A DNA stretch of 64,000 nucleotides, taken from positions 124,001 through 188,000 of the forward strand of contig JAHLKT010000006.1 in NCBI GenBank assembly GCA_020444545.1, in the 5' to 3' direction. This stretch comes from Desulfarculaceae bacterium. Its GTDB lineage: Bacteria > Desulfobacterota > Desulfarculia > Desulfarculales > Desulfarculaceae. This document shows positions 43,992 through 53,573 of this stretch, one piece after another (within the stretch, counting starts at the first letter, position 1; every line of letters starts with the position of its first letter). Under the pieces are notes generated by a model. That model saw only the letters and a program-made list of their open reading frames with translations. It made no database searches and was not told the origin of the DNA. A program made the translations under genes and the position numbers.

Positions 43992-45425
43992 ATGAAAAAC
44001 GAACTGATCGTGGTGGGCGCGGGCCCGGGCGGCTACGTGGCCGCGCTCAAGGCCGCCTCCCTGGGGGCTAAAGTAACCCTGATCGAGCAGGCCTCGGTGG
44101 GCGGCACCTGCCTGCACTGGGGATGCATCCCCACCAAGGCCCTGCGCGCCAGCGCCATGGCCCTGGACCAGGCGCGGCGTTTGGAAGAGTACGGCCTGGT
44201 GCCCGGCGGCGAGCCCACCTTGGACCTGGGCGCGGTCATGGCCCGCAAGGACAAGGTGGTGGCCACCCAGACCACGGGTCTGGAAAAGCTCCTGGCCTCC
44301 TGGGGCGTGGAGCTGGTCTACGGCAAGGCCCGCCTGCTGGGCCCCAACCGGGTGGAGGTCTCCTCGGACGAGGGGACCACGGCCCTGGACTGCGAGCGCC
44401 TGATCCTGGCCCCCGGCTCCCAACCGGCGGACCTGCCCGGCCTGGAGCGCGACGGGACCTTGGTGCTCAACTCGGACGACGCCCTGCATCTGGGCGAGAT
44501 TCCCGAGTCCCTGATCATCGTGGGCGGCGGGGTGGTGGGCTGCGAGCTGGCCTTCATCCTTAGCACCTTTGGTTGCCAAGTCACCGTGGTGGAGGCCCTG
44601 GACCGACTGCTGCCCATTCCTTCCCTGGATGCCGAGATATCCAAGCTGCTCCTCAGGGAAATGAAGAAGCGCAAGATCGCGGTGCACACCAACAAGGTGG
44701 TCTCTCGCCTGGAGCGCGGCCCGGAGGGCGTAACCGCCGTGCTGGAGCCGCCGCCCTGGCTGGAGCCTCCGGCAAAGCCGGTGAAGCCGGTGGAGCTCAA
44801 GGCCGCCAAGGTGCTGGTCTCGGTGGGCCGCCGCCCGGCCGGGGAGGGCCTGGGCCTGGCCGAGGCGGGTCTGTCCCTGGACAAGGGCGCGGTGCGGGTC
44901 GACGCCGAGCTGGCCGCCGCGCCGGGGGTCTATGCGGTGGGCGACGTGCTGGGCGCTTCGCGGCCGCTGCTGGCCCACATGGCCTCGGCCGAGGCCAAGG
45001 TGGCCGCGGCCAACGCCCTGGGAAGCTCCGAGGCAATGGACTATTCGGTGGTCCCGGCCGTGGCCTTCACCGCGCCCGAGATCGCCTGGGTGGGGCTCAG
45101 CCTGGAGCAGGCCCAAGCGCAAGGGTTCGAGGCCGAGGCCGCTTCCTTCCTGCCGCGCGGGCTGGGCATGGCCCAGGCCCTAGGCGAGCTGGCCGGGGTA
45201 ATACGCCTGGTCTACGACAAGCCCAGCGGCAAGCTCCTGGGGGCCCATCTCATGGGGGCCCATGCCGGGGAGATGGTGCACGAGTGCGCCTTGGCCCTCA
45301 AGCTGGGGGCCACGGCGGCCGACATCGCCCACACCATCCACGCCCACCCCACCATGAGCGAGGCCCTGGCCGAAGCCGCCGAGGGCGCGCTGGGCGCCTG
45401 CCTGCACATGCCCCCGCCCAAGTAG
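43992..45425 (+). CDS. lpdA: Dihydrolipoamide dehydrogenase-like flavoprotein
   Basis: 477 residues. FAD site VVGAGPGGYVAALKAASLGA, redox-active disulfide in GGTCLHWGCIPTKAL, NAD site IVGGGVVGCELAFIL, and the C-terminal catalytic IHAHPTMSEALAEAA. It oxidises dihydrolipoamide or a related dithiol with NAD. No 2-oxoacid dehydrogenase or glycine cleavage genes are adjacent; its place behind a CoA-disulfide reductase-rhodanese suggests a dithiol/sulfur role is also possible. Confidence 0.9.
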   Translation: MKNELIVVGAGPGGYVAALKAASLGAKVTLIEQASVGGTCLHWGCIPTKALRASAMALDQARRLEEYGLVPGGEPTLDLGAVMARKDKVVATQTTGLEKLLASWGVELVYGKARLLGPNRVEVSSDEGTTALDCERLILAPGSQPADLPGLERDGTLVLNSDDALHLGEIPESLIIVGGGVVGCELAFILSTFGCQVTVVEALDRLLPIPSLDAEISKLLLREMKKRKIAVHTNKVVSRLERGPEGVTAVLEPPPWLEPPAKPVKPVELKAAKVLVSVGRRPAGEGLGLAEAGLSLDKGAVRVDAELAAAPGVYAVGDVLGASRPLLAHMASAEAKVAAANALGSSEAMDYSVVPAVAFTAPEIAWVGLSLEQAQAQGFEAEAASFLPRGLGMAQALGELAGVIRLVYDKPSGKLLGAHLMGAHAGEMVHECALALKLGATAADIAHTIHAHPTMSEALAEAAEGALGACLHMPPPK

Positions 45426-45436
45426 GACGGCTAGCC

Positions 45437-45479
45437 AAAAAAAAACGAGGCCGCCGGAGAGAAGCTCTCTCCGGCGGCC
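45437..45479 (-). terminator. Perfect intrinsic terminator of the exported protein gene
   Basis: A 14-bp perfect stem (45449-45462 with 45466-45479, loop AGC) is followed on the minus strand by nine U (45437-45445). It ends the gene at 45508. Confidence 0.92.
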
Positions 45480-45507
45480 GCTGCGTTCGGGGGTTGTCAG
45501 GCGGGGA

Positions 45508-46026
45508 TCATGGCCCCACGCCGGCCATGCGCTCCAGGCGCAACAGGCGCATCTCCACGGACTTGAGGCTGAACTCGATGTCCTCCAAGCGCTTGAGGAT
45601 CTTGTCCATGCGCTTGACCAGGTCCTCGGGCACCACCATCTGAGTGCCCGCCGGGGCCGAGGCCGTGGCCGCGCCGCCGCCGGTCACCGCGCCGGGCTTG
45701 TACATGGGCGTGGCCGAAGCCACAGCCTTCTTGGTGGGCTTGGTGATCATGCGGGCGTCCACGATGTCGCCCCGGTACAGGTTGACCAGCACCTTGTCGT
45801 TCTTGATCACCACGGTCTGGAAGGGCAGCCAGTCGTAGACCAGTTCCTGATCGGAGGGGTTGTCGATGCGCCACTCGCTGCCGTCCATGAGCACCACCAG
45901 GGTGCCGACCTCCTTGACCGACTTGATGAGCGCCTTCTTGGCCTCGGCCTGGGCGCTGCCCGCCATGAGGCCCAGCAAAAGCAGAGCCAGGCTGATAAGT
46001 AAAACGATCCTGCGTTGCAGGGGCAT
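45508..46026 (-). CDS. Exported protein of unknown function with C-terminal coiled coil
   Basis: 172 residues from ATG 46026. Signal peptide RRIVLLISLALLLLGLMAG, cut near SAQA. The mature part begins with a small beta-rich domain (VGTLVVLMDGSEWRIDNPSDQ in parts; WLPFQTVVIKNDKVLVNL), then an Ala/Thr/Gly linker and a 30-residue helical coiled coil (LVKRMDKILKRLEDIEFSL). No enzyme motif seen. Stands alone between two transcription ends; a leader GGAG is just ahead of the start. Confidence 0.65.
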   Translation of the reverse strand: MPLQRRIVLLISLALLLLGLMAGSAQAEAKKALIKSVKEVGTLVVLMDGSEWRIDNPSDQELVYDWLPFQTVVIKNDKVLVNLYRGDIVDARMITKPTKKAVASATPMYKPGAVTGGGAATASAPAGTQMVVPEDLVKRMDKILKRLEDIEFSLKSVEMRLLRLERMAGVGP

Positions 46027-46252
46027 GGTTGTTCGCTCCTGTGGGTTGCCGGGTAAAATCATGTCTATTTATCTAACCACAAATCGGGCCGGGCTTCGAA
46101 GGTCAATTGTGTTACAGCCCGCCGGGCGGACCGCCCCCGGGAAGACCATTCCCTGACAATATTAGGGCATTTTTGGCCGGGGGCAGTAAACTTAAATTCG
46201 TTGCGCGGGCCAGCCCAAACTCGGCGCAACCAGCGGCCTCCGGGCCGTCCTG

Positions 46253-46281
46253 TTGACACCCCCATACCCCTGTGTTACCAG
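46253..46281 (+). promoter_or_regulatory. Candidate promoter for the ASKHA protein gene
   Basis: TTGACA (46253-46258), 17-base spacer, TACCAG (46276-46281). The -35 is perfect and the -10 weak. The 46063-46348 gap holds nothing else I can name. Confidence 0.4.
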
Positions 46282-46348
46282 GTTTCAATATGGGCTCCGC
46301 GTGGGGCCCCTACTTAATGGGCCAAAACCGTTGTAATGGGGAGTATTC

Positions 46349-48298
46349 ATGAAAGTTCGCTTCGAGCCCTTCGGGGTGGAGGTGGAGGCCCAGGCGGGAG
46401 ACCGCCTGTTGGACCTGGCCCTGGAAGCCGGGGTGCACATCAACGCATCCTGCGGCGGCGAGGGTGTGTGCGGCAAGTGCCGCGTGCATCTGGAGTCCGG
46501 TAATGTCGAGGGCGGCCTCAGCGAGAAAATAAGCGCGGCCGACGCCGAGGCCGGGGTGCGCCTGGCCTGCCAGAGCCGCATCGTGGAAGACATCACCGTG
46601 CTCATCCCGGTGCAGTCGGGCATGGACAAGGTGGGGCTCAATGCCCTGGCCGCGGGTTCGGCCCAGGTGGCCAAGCTCATCGGCGCCGAGGAGTTGAAAG
46701 AGGAGGACCGCTTCGATCCAGCCCTGTCCAAGGTGACGGTGAGCGCGACCCCGCCTTCCCTGGAAGACAACCGCAACGACGTGGCCCGTCTCTTGGGCGC
46801 CTTGCGCGCCGCCGGCGAGAGCCGCTTCGTATTCGACTTCGAAGCCATCCGCGACCTGCCCCACGCCTGGCGCGACGGCGAGTGGACCGTAACCACCACC
46901 ATCGACCGCCCCATCGACCGCGAGACCGGCCGCAACCACGTTATCCGGGTGGAGCCCGGCGACACCTCTGACAAGAACCTGGCCCTGGCCATCGACTTGG
47001 GCACCACCACCGTGTGGGCCCAGCTGCTGGACCTGCACACCGGCGAGATCCTGGGCACCGAGGGCGATTTCAACGAGCAGATCTCCTACGGCGAGGACGT
47101 GATCAGCCGCATCGTCTACGCGGGCAAGCCCGGCGGCATGGAGAAGCTCCAGCAGGCGGCGTCCCGCTCCATCAACAAGGTCATGGCCCAGGTTTCAAAG
47201 CGCACCGGCGTGGACCTGGGCGAGGTGAGCCTGGCCACCCTGGCCGGCAACACCACCATGACCCAGCTTTTCCTGGGCGTGGAGCCCAAGTGGCTGCGCC
47301 TGGACCCCTACGTGCCCAGCGCGGCCTACTACCCGCCGGTAAAGGCCTCGGACTTCGGCCTTGAGCTGCCGGACCACGTGTCCACCCTGGTCTTCCCGGC
47401 GGTGGCCTCCTATGTGGGCGGCGACGTGGTGGCCGGGGTCATGGGCGTGGGCATGCACCGCTCCGAGGCGCTCACCCTGTTCATCGACATGGGCACCAAC
47501 GGCGAGGTGGTGGTGGGCAACCAGGATTGGATGGCCTGCGCGGCGGCCAGCGCGGGGCCCGCCTTTGAGGGCGGCGGCATCAAGTTCGGCATGCGCGCCG
47601 CCCGGGGCGCCATCGAGAACTTCTCGGTGGACCCCTTCACCGGCGAGCCCGCCCTGATCACCGTGGGCCACGCCAAGCCCCGGGGCATCTGCGGCTCGGG
47701 CCTCATCGCCATCGTGGCCAGCCTGCTCATGGCCGGGATCATCGACGAGCGCGGCCGCTTCAACGTGGACCATCCCAGCGACCGGCTGCGCGTGGGCGAT
47801 GACGGCCCGGAATACGTGCTGGCCTGGGCAAAGGACACGGCCATCGACCGCGACATCGCCCTCACCGAGCCGGACGTGGACAACCTCATGCGGGCCAAGG
47901 CGGCCATGTACGCCGCCTATATGACCCTGCTCGAAGGGGTGGGCCTTACCATCCACGACCTGGAGCGGGTCATCCTGGCCGGCGGCTTCGGGCAGTCCAT
48001 CAACCTGGAGCGCGCCATCCTCATTGGCCTGCTGCCCGAGCTGCCTCTGGACAAGTACACCTTCGTGGGCAACGGCTCCCTGCTGGGCTGCCGTTTGGCG
48101 GCCATGAGCAACCCGCTTCGGGCCGAGGTGGGCGGCATCGTGGAGCAGATGACCAACTTCGAGCTTTCGGTGGCCCCGGGCTACATGGACAACTACACCG
48201 GCAGCCAGTTCCTGCCCCACACCGAGGCCAACAGCCTGTTCCCCGAGACCTACCAGCGCTTGCAAGAGGCCAAGGCCGCGGTCAAGGCCGCCGGCTAA
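46349..48298 (+). CDS. RACo-like ferredoxin-ASKHA protein (reductive activator of corrinoid proteins)
   Basis: 649 residues. N-terminal 2Fe-2S ferredoxin (NASCGGEGVCGKCRVHLESG with the last cysteine in LACQSRI), a middle domain, and a C-terminal ASKHA ATPase (LALAIDLGTTTVWAQLLDL; ATLAGNTTMTQLFLGV; FIDMGTNGEVVVGN; RGICGSGLIAIVASLL; LAGGFGQSINLERAILIG). RACo-type proteins use ATP hydrolysis to reduce inactive cob(II)amide corrinoid proteins. No corrinoid protein or methyltransferase is adjacent, so the client is elsewhere. Confidence 0.9.
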   Translation: MKVRFEPFGVEVEAQAGDRLLDLALEAGVHINASCGGEGVCGKCRVHLESGNVEGGLSEKISAADAEAGVRLACQSRIVEDITVLIPVQSGMDKVGLNALAAGSAQVAKLIGAEELKEEDRFDPALSKVTVSATPPSLEDNRNDVARLLGALRAAGESRFVFDFEAIRDLPHAWRDGEWTVTTTIDRPIDRETGRNHVIRVEPGDTSDKNLALAIDLGTTTVWAQLLDLHTGEILGTEGDFNEQISYGEDVISRIVYAGKPGGMEKLQQAASRSINKVMAQVSKRTGVDLGEVSLATLAGNTTMTQLFLGVEPKWLRLDPYVPSAAYYPPVKASDFGLELPDHVSTLVFPAVASYVGGDVVAGVMGVGMHRSEALTLFIDMGTNGEVVVGNQDWMACAAASAGPAFEGGGIKFGMRAARGAIENFSVDPFTGEPALITVGHAKPRGICGSGLIAIVASLLMAGIIDERGRFNVDHPSDRLRVGDDGPEYVLAWAKDTAIDRDIALTEPDVDNLMRAKAAMYAAYMTLLEGVGLTIHDLERVILAGGFGQSINLERAILIGLLPELPLDKYTFVGNGSLLGCRLAAMSNPLRAEVGGIVEQMTNFELSVAPGYMDNYTGSQFLPHTEANSLFPETYQRLQEAKAAVKAAG

Positions 48299-48321
48299 GC
48301 CGAACTTTACTAGTGCAACGG

Positions 48322-48349
48322 GCGCCTCTCTTCGGAGAGGCGCTTTTTT
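48322..48349 (+). terminator. Intrinsic terminator of the ASKHA gene
   Basis: GCGCCTCTC (48322-48330), TTCG loop, GAGAGGCGC (48335-48343), then six T. Textbook form. Confidence 0.93.
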
Positions 48350-48352
48350 ATT

Positions 48353-48634
48353 GGGGCGAAAGGGAGGGGGGAGAGAGAAAAGAGGGGAGAAGTCGGTGAA
48401 GGAAAAGAGGGGAAACGGGTGGCGCGGCGTTGTTGCCAGCTCGGGCGTCGGTGATGGCAGCGCGCGTGGGACGAACTGGGCGTCCTGAGAGCGCCGCCGT
48501 GTGGTGGCGAGGGCGAGAGGATCAGGAGAACGGATAGGAGTGGGGGAGCTGGCGGCTGCCTGGAGTGCGCACAACAGACGGCGCGGAGCACAACCGACCT
48601 TTAGCTTTTCACCGACCTCTTATTGCCTTCTCTG
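48353..48634. repeat. Convergent-junction element, copy C
   Basis: Lies between the ASKHA gene terminator and the EndoIII-like gene, which converge. Left arm 48353-48417 is purine-rich (GGGAGGGGGGAGAGAG and onwards), right arm about 48590-48634 is pyrimidine-rich. TCGGTGAA (48393-48400) in the left arm has its exact complement TTCACCGA (48608-48615) in the right arm, inside longer partial complementarity. The core reads GCCATCACCGACGCC on the minus strand (48458-48444), close to GCCATCAGACGCC in copy A (13754-13766). No supported gene. Confidence 0.5.
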
Positions 48635-48651
48635 GCCGAAACCGCCTCGCC

Positions 48652-49314
48652 TCACAGTTCCACCAAGGGCAGCCAGTCCTGAGCCGGGCATCCCTCGCAG
48701 CGCGGGTTGGTCTTCTTGCAGCGCTCCTTGCCCAGGCGCACCAACAGGGCGTGGTACTCGTTGAACAGCGCCACCTCGGCGGGCAGGGCGTCCATGAACA
48801 CCTCTTGCAGCTCGAAGTAGCCCATATCCGGCTCGGCCAGGCAGTGGCGGCCCAGGATGCGGAAGGTGTAGGCGTCCACCACGAACACCGGCTTTTGCGC
48901 CGCGTACAGGGCGATGCTGTCCGCGGTCTCCGGGCCCACGCCTTTCACCTCCAGCAAGCTGCGCCGCACCGTGTCCGTGCCCTGGGAGAAGAACCACTCC
49001 AGGTCGCCATCCCAACGCTCATGGATCATGGCCAACAGGTTGGCCAGGCGCTTGGCCTTTAGGTTGTAGTAGCCCGCCGGGCGGATCAGTTCGGCCAGCT
49101 TTTGCGGGGGCAGGGCGCTCAGGGCGGGCAGGGAAAGCTCATCGGCCCGCTTCAGGTTGGCGATGGCCTTCTCCACATTGCCCCAATTGGTGTTCTGGGT
49201 GAGCACCGCGCCGATCATCACCTCGAAGGGCGTGTCCCCGGGCCACCAGTCCTGAGGGCCGTAGGCGTCCAAAAGGCGCTGATAGAGTTCCTGCAAGAGC
49301 GAGCGGGTGGACAT
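48652..49314 (-). CDS. Endonuclease III-like HhH-GPD DNA glycosylase
   Basis: 220 residues. HhH-GPD fold: VMIGAVLTQNTNWGNVEKAI, the hairpin and GPD loop LEVKGVGPETADSIALY, then FVVDAYTFRILGR with the catalytic aspartate. The lysine that gives Nth lyase activity is replaced by Glu (GPETAD), as in monofunctional MagIII-type alkyladenine glycosylases. The C-terminal cysteines read CKKTNPRCEGC with the fourth cluster cysteine absent, so a normal 4Fe-4S site is doubtful. It probably removes alkylated bases, but the substrate is not shown. Confidence 0.85.
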   Translation of the reverse strand: MSTRSLLQELYQRLLDAYGPQDWWPGDTPFEVMIGAVLTQNTNWGNVEKAIANLKRADELSLPALSALPPQKLAELIRPAGYYNLKAKRLANLLAMIHERWDGDLEWFFSQGTDTVRRSLLEVKGVGPETADSIALYAAQKPVFVVDAYTFRILGRHCLAEPDMGYFELQEVFMDALPAEVALFNEYHALLVRLGKERCKKTNPRCEGCPAQDWLPLVEL

Positions 49315-49387
49315 GAAACGAGCCTCTTTCTCGGAGTTTGGAGGCCAAGCCTAACACGCGCCTCCGGCCCGCGCCAAGCCGCTCAAC

Positions 49388-49414
49388 TTGACAAGCACAG
49401 GGGCCGCGTATAAC
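49388..49414 (+). promoter_or_regulatory. Candidate promoter for the EF-G paralogue
   Basis: TTGACA (49388-49393) and TATAAC (49409-49414) with a short 15-base spacer; both boxes are good, spacing is poor. Confidence 0.4.
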
Positions 49415-49485
49415 GTTTATTACCGCCGCCTCCAGCAAAAGGGCGGCGGATTTTTTCGCACCGTCGAGCAAGGAGCACCCCGGCC

Positions 49486-51531
<2,046 letters not shown>

Positions 51532-51537
51532 GCCGCT

Positions 51538-52056
51538 CTACTTCTTCTTGTCGTCCTTGGCCGGCGCGGGCTTGGCCGGAGCCGCCTTCGGCTGGGCCGC
51601 GGCCGCTTCCTTGGCCATGCGCTCCCGCTCGGACTGGATAAAGGCGGTCATTTCGGTGCCCACGATCTTGGCGTTGCCCTGCAACAGGGTGGGCATCTTC
51701 TCGCGGATGGCCTGGCCCTGCTTGGAGCCGTAGAAGGCGGTCAGAGCCTTGAGCTCGTCGGCGGTGAAGACCTCGGCGGCCATGGCCAGCCACTGCTTCT
51801 TGACCCCGGCCATCTTCTTTTTGTCGAAGAACTTGTTGGCCCGCTCCATGAAAGCCTTGCGCTTGTCGGGCGGAAGCTGCTCGGAGACCTTCTGCATGGT
51901 TTCGATGATGCGGTCGTGGGTCTTGGTCAGGTTCCAGTAGCCTTCGGCCGCCTTGACCCGCTGGGCCATTTCCTTGGCGTCGGGCTGGGCGGCCCAGGAG
52001 GACAGGGGCAGGGCCACCAGGCAGGCCAGGCTCAGGATTACCAGCAGTCTTTTCAT
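51538..52056 (-). CDS. DUF2059 exported protein
   Basis: 172 residues. Signal peptide (LLVILSLACLVALPLSSWA) then a helical domain with FTADELKALTAFYGSKQGQAIREKMPTLL (in parts), the DUF2059 core. The tail is Lys/Ala/Pro rich (APAKPAPAKDDKKK). Function of the family is unknown; it is exported and usually a single gene. Convergent with EF-G by six bases and just after the M48 protease gene, with which it may share the transcript. Confidence 0.85.
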   Translation of the reverse strand: MKRLLVILSLACLVALPLSSWAAQPDAKEMAQRVKAAEGYWNLTKTHDRIIETMQKVSEQLPPDKRKAFMERANKFFDKKKMAGVKKQWLAMAAEVFTADELKALTAFYGSKQGQAIREKMPTLLQGNAKIVGTEMTAFIQSERERMAKEAAAAQPKAAPAKPAPAKDDKKK

Positions 52057-52057
52057 C

Positions 52058-53572
52058 TTAACGTCCTTTGCCGCTCATGAACGGCGTGTCGGGTTTTTGC
52101 AAGGCGGGAAAAAGAGAATTCCAGTTCGGCCCTGGCGAGCCTTCTTGCTGCTCCTCCTCCTGCTGCCTCTTCTTCATTCGGCGGTGCGCGGTGTCGTCGA
52201 TCTCTTCCAGGGCCTTCTGGGCCTTTTGTTGCAGCTCCGGCTTGCCGGCCAGCTGGTCCACCGCCCGGTTCAGATGGTAGCGGGCCGAGCGGTAGTTGCG
52301 GCGCTGCTTGAAGGCCAGTCCCAGATACAGCGAGGCCTCGCCCACCATGCCCAGGCGTCCGTAGGTCACCCCCAGTTCGTACATGGCCGCGTGATTGGTC
52401 ACGTCCAGCTTGACCAGCCTAGCAAGCACCTGGCGGGACTTGGCCAGCTCGCCCTCGCGCTGGTAGGCCTGGCCCAGGGCCAGCAGGGCGTCCTGGTCGT
52501 CGGGCTTTAAGTCCAAGGTATGCTGCAACACCACCTCGGCCTCGCGGTTGCGCCCCATCAACAGCAAACACACCCCGTTGGCCCGGAGCTGGTAGGGGTC
52601 GTCGGGCCAGTAGTTCTTGAGGGCCTGCAAAAAGCCCAGGGCCGCGTCGTACTGGTGCTGGCGCATGGACAAAAGGGCCAGGCCGTAGATGGGGTAGGGG
52701 GACTTGGGGTCGGCCAGGCGGCGGCGGGCCAGGGAGGTCCGGGCCTGGGCCTCGCTGTCGTACAGGGCGATGAGCCGGGTCTGAATCAAGAGAAAGCGGT
52801 GGTTGTCATAGTCGTTGGCCTTGCCGCCCCACAGCCGGGTCATGTTGGCCATGTTTTCGATGCGCTGGGGGCTGGTGGGGTGGGTGCGCAGATACACCGG
52901 CACGTTGCCGCCCAGGTACTGCTCCTGCTTCCAGATGCGCTGGAAGCTCCTTTCCATGTCCTGGGGCGGATAGCCCGCGCCGGTGATGGTCTTGAAGGCG
53001 GCCCAGTCGGCCTCTTCCTCGTCCTCGCGGCTGAAGGCCAGCTGCTTGGTCACCCCGCCGGCCACCGAGCCCATGGTCACCGCCTGACCCAGGGCCGGGT
53101 TGACGATTCCGCCCAGCAGGAGCCCGGCCAGCATGCCGGCCAAAGAGGCGATGTTCACCGGGGTGGACTTGTCCAGGCGACGGGCCAGGTGCCGCCGCCA
53201 CACGTGGCCCATCTCGTGGGCCAGCACCCCGGCCAGCTCGCCCTCGCTCTCCAGGGAGATCATCATGCCCCGGAACATGAAGATGTAGCCGCCGGGGATG
53301 GCGAAGGCGTTCAGGTCGGGCAGGTCGGCCACGTAGATGCGGAAAGGAAAGGGCTTGTCCGGGACGTAGACCTCCAGCTTTTTGGCCAGGTCGCGCACGT
53401 ACTCAACGACGTCCGGATCGTCCACCAGAGGAATCTCGGCCATCACCCCTTCGAAGGACTCACGGCCGATCTTGCGCTCTTCCTCCAGGGTGATCATGGC
53501 CCCGGCCGGAGGGGGCACCATCCCCACCAGCAGGGCGGCGATCAGCAGCAGGCACAGCGCGCGCAGGGCCAT
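52058..53572 (-). CDS. Periplasmic M48 metalloprotease with TPR repeats (BepA/YfgC type)
   Basis: 504 residues. Signal peptide, then M48 zinc protease with GVLAHEMGHVWRRHLAR and the third zinc ligand in REDEEEADWAAF; the second half is tetratricopeptide repeats (LLMGRNREAEVVLQHTLDLK; DALLALGQAYQREGELAKSR). This is the BepA layout: an outer-membrane protein assembly chaperone and protease in the periplasm. Its stop is one base from the DUF2059 start side; the gpmI stop lies one base upstream. Confidence 0.92.
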   Translation of the reverse strand: MALRALCLLLIAALLVGMVPPPAGAMITLEEERKIGRESFEGVMAEIPLVDDPDVVEYVRDLAKKLEVYVPDKPFPFRIYVADLPDLNAFAIPGGYIFMFRGMMISLESEGELAGVLAHEMGHVWRRHLARRLDKSTPVNIASLAGMLAGLLLGGIVNPALGQAVTMGSVAGGVTKQLAFSREDEEEADWAAFKTITGAGYPPQDMERSFQRIWKQEQYLGGNVPVYLRTHPTSPQRIENMANMTRLWGGKANDYDNHRFLLIQTRLIALYDSEAQARTSLARRRLADPKSPYPIYGLALLSMRQHQYDAALGFLQALKNYWPDDPYQLRANGVCLLLMGRNREAEVVLQHTLDLKPDDQDALLALGQAYQREGELAKSRQVLARLVKLDVTNHAAMYELGVTYGRLGMVGEASLYLGLAFKQRRNYRSARYHLNRAVDQLAGKPELQQKAQKALEEIDDTAHRRMKKRQQEEEQQEGSPGPNWNSLFPALQKPDTPFMSGKGR

Positions 53573-53573
53573 A

